64,000 nt of DNA from Bacteroidota bacterium. Lineage in GTDB: Bacteria; Bacteroidota; Bacteroidia; B-17B0; Aurantibacillaceae. The notes beneath the pieces are model-generated. The model saw nothing but the letters and a program-made list of their open reading frames with translations, had not been told where the DNA came from and ran no database searches. The stretch covers positions 1,217,809 through 1,281,808 of the forward strand of contig JAFLBH010000001.1 in assembly GCA_017303905.1 (NCBI GenBank), given 5' to 3'. The position numbers were made by a program, and so were the translations under genes. Positions 1-8,782 of the stretch are shown piece by piece (within the stretch, counting starts at the first letter, position 1; every line of letters begins with the position of its first letter).

Positions 1-2381
1 AATTATTACAAGGTACTGCAAACTTAGAGTTCTGGGAAACTTACGAAAATCAGGAAGTAGCTCAGTATTTCGAAAAAGCAAACGAAAAATTACGTTTAGT
101 ATTGAATCCGGATGAAGCACCTGTTGTTGCTGATTCAACTAAAACCGATAGCTTATCGGCTAACGTTGCAAAAGCAGATTCTTTAGTTGGTGATTCTTCC
201 CGTACTGCAGATAGTATTGCAAAAGCCGCTTTGGCTGCTAACACAAATTCTGTAAACGCTCAGGATACTGCTTACAAAAACTTCATTAAGCGTTACCCAT
301 TATATTCTCAATTAGCTCCAATTAAGCCAAGCTTATACAGCGATGGAAAACAACAGTATTTCACCCCGGGCCCTATTGTTGGTTTAGCTTACAGCAAAGA
401 AGATACCGCAAAAGCAAACGAATACTTACGTAACGAAAAAGTACGTTCTGCCTTCCCTTCAAAAATGAAATTCATGTGGAGTTCAAAAGCGAAGGAGAGC
501 AAAAACCAAAGTGGTGAAGTAGTTGGTTCATACTTTGAATTGTATGCAATTAAAATTACAGACCGTAACGGTAAAGCTGCTTTATTCGGAGATATTATTA
601 CCGACGCTCGTAAAGATTACGATCAAAAGAGCGGTGCGCATCCATACATCAGCATGAGCATGAACTCTGAAGCTGCTATTAAATGGAAGAACTTAACAAA
701 GGCTAACATGCCTTCAGGTAATAAGCAAGGTCGTTGTATCGCCGTAGTAATGGATAACATGGTGTTCTCTGCACCACGTGTACAATCTGAAATTGCAGGT
801 GGTCAATCTCAAATTACAGGTGATTTCACCAACGAAGAAGCAGACGCTTTAGTAGCGATTTTAAGTGCCGGTAAATTACCTGCTCCTGCTCGTATCGTTG
901 AAGAAAATATTGTTGGTCCGACTTTAGGTTTAGAAGCAATTAATTCCGGATTAATTTCATTCGTAATTGCCTTATTAGTGATTTTAGTTTTCATGGCGAT
1001 GTATTACAACAAAGCCGGTGTTGTTGCTAACGTTGCATTGATCGCAAATATGTTCTTCATCATGGGTATCTTAACTTCCCTTGGTGCGGTGTTAACCTTA
1101 CCGGGTATTGCGGGTATCGTATTAACCATCGGTTTAGCAGTGGATGCGAACATCCTTATCTTCGAACGTGTTCGTGAGGAATTAGCATTAGGAAAATCAA
1201 CGTCACAATCTATTAAAGAAGGTTTCAAGCATGCGATGAGTTCTATCATTGACTCTAACGTAACACTTGCCATCTTAGCGGTTATCTTAATGGTGTTTGG
1301 TACAGGACCGGTTCAAGGTTTTGCTACTACATTATTAATTGGTATCGGCGCATCTTTATTCTCTGCGATTTTAATTACCCGTTTAATTTTCGATTGGATG
1401 TTAGAGCGTAAAATGGAAATTCCATTTGACAACAACGCTACACGTAACGCCTTCAAAAATGTAAGTATCGATTTCGTTGCAAAACGTAAAGTATATTACG
1501 CTATTTCAACTTTGGTAATTGTTGTTGGTGTTGTATTCTACTTTAAAAACGGTGGTTTCAATTTAGGTGTTGATTTCAAAGGTGGACGTACTTACCAAGT
1601 TCGTTTTGAAAAGGACATGAATACAGAAGACGTGAAAAAATCGTTAGCGACTCCTTTTGAATCAGCTCCGGAAGTAAAAACTTTAGGAAGCGCGAACCAG
1701 GTTAAAATCACAACTACTTACCGTGTATCTGATAATGCAGCAACAGCTGATCAGGAAGTGGAAGAAGCTTTAAATACAGGTTTAAAAACTTTAGGCACTA
1801 AGTATGAAATCATGCAGCAGCAAAAAGTGGGACCAACCATTGCAACGGATATCGTGTATGGTGCTTATGGTTCCATCTTGTTCTCATGTTTATTAATGTT
1901 TATTTATATCGTTATCCGATTCAAAAAATGGCAATACGGTTTAGGTTCGGTTGTGGCTTTATTCCACGACGTGCTTATCGTATTATCATTCTATACGATT
2001 TTCGACGGTATCCTTCCATTCTCTTTAGAAATTGGTCAGGATTTCATCGCGGCGATTTTAACGGTAATGGGTTACACCATGACTGAAACGGTGGTTGTGT
2101 TTGACCGTATCCGTGAGCGTTTAGCAGAAAGTGGAAAATCGGATGTACAAGGTGAAGAGCGTAACAAGTTAATCAACTTCGCGTTGAACAGTACCTTAAG
2201 CCGTACCATTTTAACATCATTAACTGTGTTCTTCGTGTTATTGGTAATCTTTATTTGGGGTGGAGAAAGTATCCGCGGATTTATCTTCGCCTTATTAATT
2301 GGTCGTGTAATTGGTACTTACTCTTCATTATGTATCTCAACTCCAATTGTAGTTGACTTCGATACAGAAAAGAAGAAGTAA
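1..2381 (+). CDS. secDF: Protein translocase subunit SecDF (fused SecD-SecF), 5' end outside the window
   Basis: The reading frame is open from base 3 and enters from outside the window, so this is a 3' fragment of about 792 codons; the first visible residues (LLQGTANLEFWET) belong to the SecD periplasmic part. SecD and SecF are fused, as usual in Bacteroidota. The SecD signature GLAVDANILIFERVREEL is encoded around base 1130-1190, the SecF start motif GVDFKGGRTY around 1567 and the SecF signature GYTMTETVVVFDRIRERL around 2070-2120. Several hydrophobic helices follow each motif. SecDF uses the proton motive force to help SecYEG move proteins across the inner membrane. An in-frame TTG at 102 is not the start. 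The gene ends 20 bases before a strong hairpin terminator. Confidence 0.97.
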   Translation, partial: LLQGTANLEFWETYENQEVAQYFEKANEKLRLVLNPDEAPVVADSTKTDSLSANVAKADSLVGDSSRTADSIAKAALAANTNSVNAQDTAYKNFIKRYPLYSQLAPIKPSLYSDGKQQYFTPGPIVGLAYSKEDTAKANEYLRNEKVRSAFPSKMKFMWSSKAKESKNQSGEVVGSYFELYAIKITDRNGKAALFGDIITDARKDYDQKSGAHPYISMSMNSEAAIKWKNLTKANMPSGNKQGRCIAVVMDNMVFSAPRVQSEIAGGQSQITGDFTNEEADALVAILSAGKLPAPARIVEENIVGPTLGLEAINSGLISFVIALLVILVFMAMYYNKAGVVANVALIANMFFIMGILTSLGAVLTLPGIAGIVLTIGLAVDANILIFERVREELALGKSTSQSIKEGFKHAMSSIIDSNVTLAILAVILMVFGTGPVQGFATTLLIGIGASLFSAILITRLIFDWMLERKMEIPFDNNATRNAFKNVSIDFVAKRKVYYAISTLVIVVGVVFYFKNGGFNLGVDFKGGRTYQVRFEKDMNTEDVKKSLATPFESAPEVKTLGSANQVKITTTYRVSDNAATADQEVEEALNTGLKTLGTKYEIMQQQKVGPTIATDIVYGAYGSILFSCLLMFIYIVIRFKKWQYGLGSVVALFHDVLIVLSFYTIFDGILPFSLEIGQDFIAAILTVMGYTMTETVVVFDRIRERLAESGKSDVQGEERNKLINFALNSTLSRTILTSLTVFFVLLVIFIWGGESIRGFIFALLIGRVIGTYSSLCISTPIVVDFDTEKKK

Positions 2382-2400
2382 TTTGAAATATACTTAAAAT

Positions 2401-2429
2401 AAAAAACCCCGCAATCGCGGGGTTTTTTT
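2401..2429. terminator. Bidirectional rho-independent terminator
   Basis: A run of six A, a perfect 6-bp stem CCCCGC/GCGGGG (2407-2412 and 2417-2422) with loop AATC, then seven T. Because the A and T runs flank the stem symmetrically it can end secDF on the plus strand and the convergent aminotransferase gene on the minus strand. Confidence 0.93.
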
Positions 2430-2450
2430 ATTGACTGAGATATGTTGTGA

Positions 2451-3734
2451 CTAAGACAACTTCTTTAACGCTGCACGAAGATTAGAAATAATTCCATCTA
2501 CATCTTCCATTTTACAAGTTCCCACCGATAAACGGTACCAGGCTGAGTCTTCACTTGCACCAAATGCGTAGAAAGGAACCACAGCCACTTTTGCCTCATC
2601 CAAAATATATTTAGTCACATCTTTGGTGGTCGATAAAACTTTTCCGTCTGCTGTTTTTTGTCCGTGCAACGAAAATTTAATGGTTAAGTAAATCGCAGCT
2701 TGTGGTGCAATTGCATCTACTTTATGGCCTTCCGCTTTTAATTGCTGGAAGCCTTTGTAAAATCCTTCGAGGCGATCGCTGATTTTTTGTTTTTGCTCCG
2801 CTAAGAAAACATCATACTTGCTGAGGTCGCTCAAATATTTTGCACTCGCCATTTGTTCCGCTTTAGGAGCCCATGCACCTACGTGCGTTAAAATGGCTTT
2901 CATTTTATCAATTAATTTTTTCGGACCCATGCTCCAGCCCACACGTACACCGGTAGCGGCTAATGATTTGGAGATACCGTCAACAAACACCGTGTAATTT
3001 TTCATTTCAGGGCGCAAACTAACAGGATCGTAGTGTTTCGTGTTGCCGTGAGTTAAAGCCCAATAAATTTGATCGTACATTAAGTATACAGGCTTTGCAT
3101 CCGGTCCGCGACGAATGTTCTCCGCAAGAATCATATCGCAAATTTCTTCCAAACCTTCTTTACTAAATACAGTACCGGTTGGATTTTGCGGTGAGCATAG
3201 CGCCACTAAAGAAGCTTGTTGAATGAATGGTTTGATATCTGAAGCTTTCGGCATGAAATTATTTTCAGGAGTAGCCTCAATCACTACAGGTTTAGCGCCA
3301 TTTAAATAAGTATAGTGGTTGTTATTCCAGGATGGCACAGCGAAGATCACAGTATCATTAGCATCCACGATAGCGCGGAAAATACTGTAGATAACGGGGC
3401 GCGCCCCTCCGGCAATTAAAATTTCACCTGCCGAATAATTTAAACCTCCACGCTCTTTTAATAATTTAGAAACTGCTTCACGCAATTCGAGCATACCGTC
3501 GGCTGCAGGATAATTCGTTTGATCATCAAAATAAGCATCAACGATCGCTTGTTTTAATTCGGTTGGAATAGGGAATACCTTCGGATTAAAATCACCAATG
3601 GTAAGATTATAAATCTTCTCGCCGTTTTTAATTTTCTCGTTGACTTCGCCGGCGAGTTTAATAATTTCTGAGCCGATAATGTTTTCGGCTAATTTGGATA
3701 CTTTTAAATCCATTGGTTTTTGTGCGGTACTCAT
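2451..3734 (-). CDS. PLP-dependent aminotransferase, class I/II
   Basis: A 427-residue fold-type I aminotransferase. Visible motifs are NPTGT at residues 184-188, the tyrosine-aspartate pair Y220-D221 that contacts the cofactor, and DGISKSLAATGVRVGW, where K256 is the expected Schiff-base lysine and R264 the cofactor-phosphate arginine. The family transfers amino groups between amino acids and 2-oxo acids; the closest pattern is aspartate/aromatic aminotransferase, but substrate specificity cannot be read from the sequence. It is convergent with secDF, sharing the terminator between them, and divergent from a LacI-type regulator 355 bp away, which could control it (inference). Start ATG taken at 3734; MSTAQKPMDLK is the expected type of N-terminus. 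Confidence 0.9.
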   Translation of the reverse strand: MSTAQKPMDLKVSKLAENIIGSEIIKLAGEVNEKIKNGEKIYNLTIGDFNPKVFPIPTELKQAIVDAYFDDQTNYPAADGMLELREAVSKLLKERGGLNYSAGEILIAGGARPVIYSIFRAIVDANDTVIFAVPSWNNNHYTYLNGAKPVVIEATPENNFMPKASDIKPFIQQASLVALCSPQNPTGTVFSKEGLEEICDMILAENIRRGPDAKPVYLMYDQIYWALTHGNTKHYDPVSLRPEMKNYTVFVDGISKSLAATGVRVGWSMGPKKLIDKMKAILTHVGAWAPKAEQMASAKYLSDLSKYDVFLAEQKQKISDRLEGFYKGFQQLKAEGHKVDAIAPQAAIYLTIKFSLHGQKTADGKVLSTTKDVTKYILDEAKVAVVPFYAFGASEDSAWYRLSVGTCKMEDVDGIISNLRAALKKLS

Positions 3735-3969
3735 TGTAAAAAAGTTTGGGCAAACGTAAAGTAAATCTCAAATAATTAAAAGCCGGTGGTGTAAAAACTA
3801 ATGATTTACTATCAACAGGAAGAACAAATAGTGAAGAATTGCGAAAGCAGAAAGCGAAGTTGAAAAGCGACCCCATGAACCACCCATCTAAAATCGCTAA
3901 ACAGGCACCTAAATTCGTCTTTAAAATCCCTAAATTCAGCTAAAAAGATTTAGTATTTTATGCATTTTT

Positions 3970-3996
3970 CCCCCTAATTCGTCGAAAATCAGGGGG
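3970..3996. promoter_or_regulatory. G/C-rich hairpin in the aminotransferase-regulator intergenic region
   Basis: CCCCCT (3970-3975) and AGGGGG (3991-3996) form a perfect 6-bp stem around a 15-nt AT-rich loop. It stands out in a 355-bp, otherwise AT-rich gap (3735-4089). There is no T run on the exit side of either strand, so it is not a standard terminator. Just before it a 9-bp direct repeat CCTAAATTC occurs at 3908-3916 and 3929-3937, exactly 21 bp apart. No small gene is evident in the gap. Confidence 0.4.
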
Positions 3997-4048
3997 CATC
4001 TATTGACTAAATCAATTTAAATTACAATATTTACTTATATAATAACAA

Positions 4049-4072
4049 TCTAAATATTCTAAATAATTTAGA
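4049..4072. promoter_or_regulatory. Candidate operator in front of the LacI-type regulator
   Basis: TCTAAAT-A-ATTTAGA (4058-4072) is a 7-bp perfect inverted repeat with a one-base centre, and the same half-site TCTAAATA is repeated directly at 4049-4056. The palindrome ends 17 bases before the regulator start codon, as expected for autoregulation. LacI-family operators often have a central CG, which this one lacks, so the assignment is tentative. Confidence 0.4.
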
Positions 4073-4089
4073 CTAATAAAACAAAGCCT

Positions 4090-5100
4090 ATGAAAAGATT
4101 ACAACTTGAAGATCTTTCGAAACAATTAGGGTATTCAAAAACCTTAATCTCAATGGTACTGAACGGAAAAGCCGATCAGTATGGCATTAGTAAAAAAACG
4201 CAGGCGATTGTTTTGGATGCCGTTGCTAAACTGGATTACACACCTAACAAGTTTGCAAAAGCACTTCGTACAGGTAAAAGTAATTTCATTGGTTTGATTG
4301 TGGCCGACATCTCTAACCCATTTTATTCTACCATCGCTAAAAATATTGAAACGACTTTGTTTGACCGTGGGTATAATTTAATGGTGTGTAGCACTGAAGA
4401 AGATGAAGAGCGCGAGAAAAAATTAATCGACATGCTCATTAATCAACAAGGTGTAGATGGAATTATCATTGCTTCTACTTTAAAGAACTCCGATTATTTT
4501 AATAGTCCGCGTTTTCAACGCACACCTCTTGTATTTATCGACCGTATCCTGCCTTTATTTAATGGCAATTTTGTGGTAACCGATAACTATGGCGGCTCTA
4601 AAGAAATTGTGGAAGCTTTAATTAAAAAAGGCTGCAAGAAAATTTTATGTTTATCGGTAACGCCTTCTTACATCAGTACCATCGACGATCGTATTAAGGG
4701 TTTTGTGGATGCAACTGAAAAGCACAACTTAAATTTAGGTTCTGAATTTATCGCACCAATTAATTTCAATAAAATTCAGGAAGATACTTTAACAACTTTA
4801 AAGAAAATGTTCTACCTGCATCCGGATATTGATGCGGTGTATTCATTGAATAACCATTTAGGAACAGCTACTTTAAAGGCCTTCAAAGATAAATCGCTCA
4901 GCAAATATTACGATAAAGTGAAATTAGCTTGTTTCGATGATATCGATTTGTTTAACCTCGTTGATAAACCTGTATTATCGGTATCACAACCGGTGGATGA
5001 TATCGGCAGAAACGCTAGTTTATTGATGTTGGATATTATTGACGGTAAAAAGGAAAACAAATCAATGTTGGTATTACCAACTTCATTGATTGTTCGCTAG
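4090..5100 (+). CDS. LacI family transcriptional regulator
   Basis: A 336-residue protein with the standard LacI layout: N-terminal helix-turn-helix (LEDLSKQLGYSKTLISMVLNG, about residues 6-26), hinge helix (YTPNKFAKALRTGKS), then a periplasmic-binding-protein-like effector domain starting NFIGLIVADISNPFYS. Such proteins bind palindromic operators and respond to a small ligand, often a sugar. No sugar-use genes lie nearby, so neither ligand nor targets can be named; the divergent aminotransferase and its own promoter are possible targets. The 3' end overlaps the convergent SprT-like gene by 18 bp. Confidence 0.93.
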   Translation: MKRLQLEDLSKQLGYSKTLISMVLNGKADQYGISKKTQAIVLDAVAKLDYTPNKFAKALRTGKSNFIGLIVADISNPFYSTIAKNIETTLFDRGYNLMVCSTEEDEEREKKLIDMLINQQGVDGIIIASTLKNSDYFNSPRFQRTPLVFIDRILPLFNGNFVVTDNYGGSKEIVEALIKKGCKKILCLSVTPSYISTIDDRIKGFVDATEKHNLNLGSEFIAPINFNKIQEDTLTTLKKMFYLHPDIDAVYSLNNHLGTATLKAFKDKSLSKYYDKVKLACFDDIDLFNLVDKPVLSVSQPVDDIGRNASLLMLDIIDGKKENKSMLVLPTSLIVR

Positions 5101-5730
5101 TTCTTCGAACAGTTCGACCTCAGTTAAGGGATTAAAAAGATAGACGGTTCCGGTTGCTATTTCAATGCAGCGGAACCGTTTTCGTATGCGCTCTCCTTTT
5201 TCGAAAACTTTATTCCCATTGTACAAAAACACACTTTTATACGGGAGATATTCTAAGAATATTTGCTGTGAATTTTCGTCGTAAAGTTTTAGCGTCCGTA
5301 ATAAATTGGTATCCGTACAACTGGAAGCGGCCGGATTTTGCAAGTATTTCCGAATAGCATAAAGTACATCCGCCGGAAAAATTTCAGTTATCAAAAAAGG
5401 CTGCATCAAAATTTTAAATTCATTTTTCCATTCTTGTCCGTGCGGCGCCACCGTATTTTTAAATTTATTAAATGTACTTAAGTGCGCCACTTCATGTACG
5501 AGCGTTACCAAAAAGGAATATTTATTGAGGTTGTGATTAATCGTAATCACATGGTTCATTCCGTTTTGAGGGGAAGAGTAATCGCCCAATTTGGTGCTGC
5601 GTTCTTTTTTGATTTTTAATTTGAAATCATAATCTACAATCCATCGTGCAATGGTTTCAACAGCGCCTTCCGGAATGTACTTTTTCAGTACTTCACAGTT
5701 TTTTTGAAATTGCAATTCGCGCGCTGTCAT
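5083..5730 (-). CDS. SprT-like zinc-metalloprotease domain protein
   Basis: A 215-residue protein with the zincin motif HEVAH at residues 79-83 (two zinc histidines and the catalytic glutamate) followed by H-G-x-x-W (HGQEWK), the arrangement of SprT-like domains (family including SprT and the SPRTN core). No signal peptide is visible, so it is probably cytosolic. A C-terminal part with RKRFRCIEIATG may be the small beta/zinc-ribbon-like tail, but the usual cysteine pairs are absent. Whether it is an active protease is not known for bacterial members. It overlaps the regulator gene tail to tail. Confidence 0.83.
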   Translation of the reverse strand: MTARELQFQKNCEVLKKYIPEGAVETIARWIVDYDFKLKIKKERSTKLGDYSSPQNGMNHVITINHNLNKYSFLVTLVHEVAHLSTFNKFKNTVAPHGQEWKNEFKILMQPFLITEIFPADVLYAIRKYLQNPAASSCTDTNLLRTLKLYDENSQQIFLEYLPYKSVFLYNGNKVFEKGERIRKRFRCIEIATGTVYLFNPLTEVELFEELANNQ

Positions 5731-5801
5731 AAAATAAAGTTACGGAATCCATCACAGAGTGGATTCCTGCAAAAATTAAATTTTCAACAATACAAACTGG
5801 A

Positions 5802-6677
5802 TTATAAGTGCATGTATTCCTCAAACGGAATACCCTGATGAAATTCTTTGGAGTAAATAAATTGCTTTAAATGAGCTGCCCATTCGCGATGTGATTTTTT
5901 ATCGTGTAATATAGCCGCGTCGAATGGTTTACTGAAATGGATACGCACGGTTTGTCCGCGCTGCTTAAACATTTCATCCGGAAGAAACAGCATCTCAATA
6001 TTGCCTTTAATGCCTAAACGTTTGCGGGCATTGGCAAAACGGTAAAAGAATTTTGAATTTTCTCCCTCAATAAATGTAGGGACAATCAAACGTTTATGAT
6101 CGATGGCCTGTGTAACAAAACTTTTTTTCCATTCTAAATCCCGGATGAGCCCGTCTTGTTTTCTGGAAACCAAACCTGCCGGAAATATTAATACCGCGTC
6201 ATTTGAACGCAATACTTCATCCATACTACGTAATGATTTTGCTGAATTCGCTCCAATTTTATTGACACCAACAAACACATCGCCAAAATTTTTGAGATTC
6301 TTTAATACATCGTTTACAAGAAAACGAACATCCGGACGAATCTCGCCAACAGCTCGTATTAAAGCCATACCGTCTAGTCCGCCAAGTGGATGATTAGATG
6401 CAACAATAATACGTTTATCAGTTGGAACATGATGCGCATTTACTGATTCAATTTTAGCACCCAGTAAATCAAGTCCCTTCGCGTTAAACTCCAAACCGCA
6501 AAGATCTTTCAAAATCACCATCGCGTCATTAATCTCTTCTTCATGAAGTTTGCGTTTTAACCAATTGATGGTAAAACCCGGTAACCACTTTTCAATGTGT
6601 GGCACCTTTTCCTTTAAAATTTTAGAAACATCTATGAATTTAGGATCCGACATATTACGGGACAGCAAAGTTAACAT
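5802..6677 (-). CDS. Lysophospholipid acyltransferase-like protein (PlsC superfamily)
   Basis: A 291-residue protein with the acyltransferase motif I variant NHPLGGLDG (residues 95-103; the family norm is NHxxxxD) and a later FPAGLVSRKQ block comparable to motif III (FPEG-S). Such enzymes move an acyl group onto a glycerolipid or related membrane lipid on the cytosolic face. This subfamily is common in Bacteroidota, often called putative hemolysin or 1-acylglycerol-3-phosphate acyltransferase; the substrate is not known. Start either at 6677 or at an internal ATG at 6653 (MSDPKFIDV), which resembles relatives more. Confidence 0.8.
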   Translation of the reverse strand: MLTLLSRNMSDPKFIDVSKILKEKVPHIEKWLPGFTINWLKRKLHEEEINDAMVILKDLCGLEFNAKGLDLLGAKIESVNAHHVPTDKRIIVASNHPLGGLDGMALIRAVGEIRPDVRFLVNDVLKNLKNFGDVFVGVNKIGANSAKSLRSMDEVLRSNDAVLIFPAGLVSRKQDGLIRDLEWKKSFVTQAIDHKRLIVPTFIEGENSKFFYRFANARKRLGIKGNIEMLFLPDEMFKQRGQTVRIHFSKPFDAAILHDKKSHREWAAHLKQFIYSKEFHQGIPFEEYMHL

Positions 6678-6847
6678 TACTTGTTAATATCTGTGCATCA
6701 AAAATTAAGGCTTTTTTCAAATCCGAGCGCTGACCCAAAGACCTTGAAAGCCGCGCCAATTCTGTGTTTTAAGCCACTTTCAAATTTTATTTATTAATCA
6801 TTTTTTCCTTTCAAAAATATTAACAGAAACCAAGTTTTCAACAAAAG

Positions 6848-6892
6848 TGGTAAAAAATGGGTTAAAGTGGTAAAAGGTGGTAAAAATTTGGG
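6848..6892 (+). promoter_or_regulatory. MraZ-box array in front of the division and cell-wall operon
   Basis: Four TGGK repeats start at exactly 10-bp intervals (TGGT 6848, TGGG 6858, TGGT 6868, TGGT 6878) and a fifth, TGGG, begins at 6889. MraZ proteins are known to bind tandem TGGGN-like repeats spaced by about one helical turn upstream of mraZ and repress the operon. The array lies just upstream of a -7 box, so binding would block polymerase. Confidence 0.8.
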
Positions 6893-6900
6893 TATTTTTG
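6893..6900 (+). promoter_or_regulatory. -7 promoter box for the mraZ operon
   Basis: TATTTTTG fits the Bacteroidota consensus TAnnTTTG. It directly follows the MraZ boxes and lies 26 bases before the mraZ ATG. No clear TTTG/TTG -33 element is seen at the usual 17-23 bp spacing, which would fit a promoter read poorly by itself and governed by MraZ. Confidence 0.5.
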
Positions 6901-6926
6901 ACCCATATCACAGGAAAACCCTTGTA

Positions 6927-7397
6927 ATGAACAGTTTGATAGGAGAATACGATTGTAAGATGGATGTCAAAGGCCGCATCATGTTTCCGGTTAATCTACG
7001 GAAGCAACTGGAGGCTGCCTTCGATCAAGGCTTTGTGATTAACCGAAATCTTCACCAAAAATGTTTGGTTTTATATCCGGTGGCCGAATGGAATAAGCTC
7101 AACAAAAAATTGAGCAAACTCAACCGCCTAATAAAAGCCAACGATGTTTTTGTAAGAAAGTTTACAGGTGGTGCTACCGCTTGCGATGCCGATACAACCG
7201 GACGTATTCTTTTGCCGAAAGCTTTAACTGAGTACGCTGATATTAAAACAGATATCAAAGTTTTAGGTAGTAATAATGTGATTGAAATCTGGGATAAGAA
7301 AATGTATGAGGACTTCTTAAACCAGGATGTCAATATTGAAAAATTAGCTGAAGATGTGTTGGGTGGATTAAACTTTAATGATGGAGATGATGAGTAA
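6927..7397 (+). CDS. mraZ: Transcriptional regulator MraZ
   Basis: A 156-residue MraZ with the two SpoVT/AbrB-like repeats: MNSLIGEYDCKMDVKGRIMFP at the N-terminus and a second D-x-x-GRILLP block (ATACDADTTGRILLPKAL) near residue 90. It forms a ring-like oligomer that binds repeats ahead of its own gene and represses the mra/dcw operon. The frame is open upstream to a GTG at 6867, but that codon lies inside the MraZ boxes and upstream of the -7 box, so ATG 6927 is taken as start. It is the first gene of the 15-kb operon and overlaps rsmH. Confidence 0.95.
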   Translation: MNSLIGEYDCKMDVKGRIMFPVNLRKQLEAAFDQGFVINRNLHQKCLVLYPVAEWNKLNKKLSKLNRLIKANDVFVRKFTGGATACDADTTGRILLPKALTEYADIKTDIKVLGSNNVIEIWDKKMYEDFLNQDVNIEKLAEDVLGGLNFNDGDDE

Positions 7398-8298
7398 TCA
7401 TTATCACATTCCCGTTCTTTTACAAGCATGTATTCAAGGCCTTAATATTAAACCTGATGGTGTATACGTTGATATCACTTTCGGTGGAGGAGGGCATTCA
7501 AAAGAAATTTTGAAACATCTCGGACCTAACGGTAAGCTCATTGCTTTCGATCAGGATAAGGATGCTGCTGCTAATGTTCCTCAAGACGATCGTTTAATTT
7601 TTGTTCCGCAAAATTTTCGTTTTCTGAAAAACTATTTACGTATAAATGGTTTTAACAGCGTGGATGGTATTTTGGGAGATTTAGGCGTTTCTTCTCATCA
7701 GTTCGATGTTGCCGAAAGAGGTTTTTCCATTCGTTTTGATTCCAAATTGGATATGCGAATGAATCAACAAAGTGATTTGTCGGCTCGTGAAGTCATTAAT
7801 AATTATGATGAAAAGCAACTGCTCTTCATTTTTAAAAATTATGGTGAAATCGATAACGCGTTTCGCTTGGTAAAACTCATTATCGAAAAACGAAATGAAG
7901 AAACCATTGAAACCACCGATGATTTAAAAAAAGCGATTAAATCCTGTACGCCAAAATTTGAAGAGAGCCGTTACCTCGCGAAAGTGTTTCAGGCAATAAG
8001 AATGGAAGTGAACCAGGAGATGGAAGCACTCAAAGAATGTTTATCACAATGTGTGGAAGTGCTGAAACCGGGTGGGAGATTAGTGATTATGTCTTATCAC
8101 AGTTTGGAAGATCGTTTGGTGAAGAACATTATGAAGACAGGAAATATTGAAGGCATTGAAGAAAAGGATATTGTTTTCGGAACAAGTAAAAAAGTATTTA
8201 AGCTTTTAGGTTCCAAACCAATTATTCCGAGCGAAGATGAAATTAAAAATAACAGCAGAGCCCGTAGCGCAAAACTTCGGGTGGCTGAAAAAATATAG
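7378..8298 (+). CDS. rsmH: 16S rRNA (cytosine-1402-N4)-methyltransferase RsmH
   Basis: About 306 residues. The S-adenosylmethionine site is visible as DITFGGGGHS near residues 32-41 and the family motif GILGDLGVSSHQFD near residues 99-112; the C-terminal half has VLKPGGRLVIMSYHSLEDR. It methylates N4 of C1402 in 16S rRNA in the decoding centre. In-frame ATG codons at 7378, 7381, 7387 and 7390 all lie inside the end of mraZ; the last (MSNHYHIPVLL) matches relatives best but the sequence cannot settle it. Overlap with mraZ suggests translational coupling. Confidence 0.96.
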   Translation: MMEMMSNHYHIPVLLQACIQGLNIKPDGVYVDITFGGGGHSKEILKHLGPNGKLIAFDQDKDAAANVPQDDRLIFVPQNFRFLKNYLRINGFNSVDGILGDLGVSSHQFDVAERGFSIRFDSKLDMRMNQQSDLSAREVINNYDEKQLLFIFKNYGEIDNAFRLVKLIIEKRNEETIETTDDLKKAIKSCTPKFEESRYLAKVFQAIRMEVNQEMEALKECLSQCVEVLKPGGRLVIMSYHSLEDRLVKNIMKTGNIEGIEEKDIVFGTSKKVFKLLGSKPIIPSEDEIKNNSRARSAKLRVAEKI

Positions 8299-8326
8299 AG
8301 TACTAATTATATAACTAAAAACCTAA

Positions 8327-8782
8327 GTGTCCAACAAATTCAGAGAAGTTCCTGTAAAGGAAATTATAGAGAAAGAAGTTGAAAACGTTGATTCAAAAAA
8401 ATCAACAACGGACACCCCTCCCCCTATCCGCCGCGGCGGACGCAAAAAAGGAGTATTAGCCAAAGGTCTTTCGGCTGTATTCAGCGGTACATTTTTAACT
8501 AATGAAAGCACACTTAAGCATGTGCCTTTCATCTTGTTCCTCGCTTTAATCGCAATTCTGTACATCGCTAACGGTTATTATGCCGATGACAAATTGCGTG
8601 AGGTAAATAAAATCACCAATGAATTAAAGGAGTTGAGGTCGGAATACATTTCTACAAAATCAGATTTAATGTTTGTGAGTAAGCAAAGTGAAGTGGCAAA
8701 AGCCGCGGAACCATTGGGAATAAAAGAACCCATTGTACCGCCAATGAAGATTAAAGTGGATTCAACAGTTGCAATTAAATAA
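8327..8782 (+). CDS. ftsL: FtsL-like cell division protein
   Basis: 151 residues: a basic N-terminal cytoplasmic part, one membrane helix (HVPFILFLALIAILYIANGYY, about residues 65-85) and a short periplasmic coiled coil (LREVNKITNELKELRSEY). This is the Bacteroidota-type FtsL, recognised by place between rsmH and ftsI and by topology more than by sequence. FtsL joins FtsQ and FtsB to activate FtsW-FtsI. It starts with GTG and its stop codon is directly followed by the GTG start of ftsI. Confidence 0.82.
   Translation: MSNKFREVPVKEIIEKEVENVDSKKSTTDTPPPIRRGGRKKGVLAKGLSAVFSGTFLTNESTLKHVPFILFLALIAILYIANGYYADDKLREVNKITNELKELRSEYISTKSDLMFVSKQSEVAKAAEPLGIKEPIVPPMKIKVDSTVAIK

Noticed and set aside
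1886..2086. ORF inside secDF in another frame
   Set aside because: Entirely inside a conserved gene; Arg/Tyr-rich, no family resemblance.
6867..6926. Longer N-terminus for mraZ starting at GTG 6867
   Set aside because: The codon lies inside the MraZ boxes and upstream of the -7 box, and the extra residues do not match MraZ proteins.
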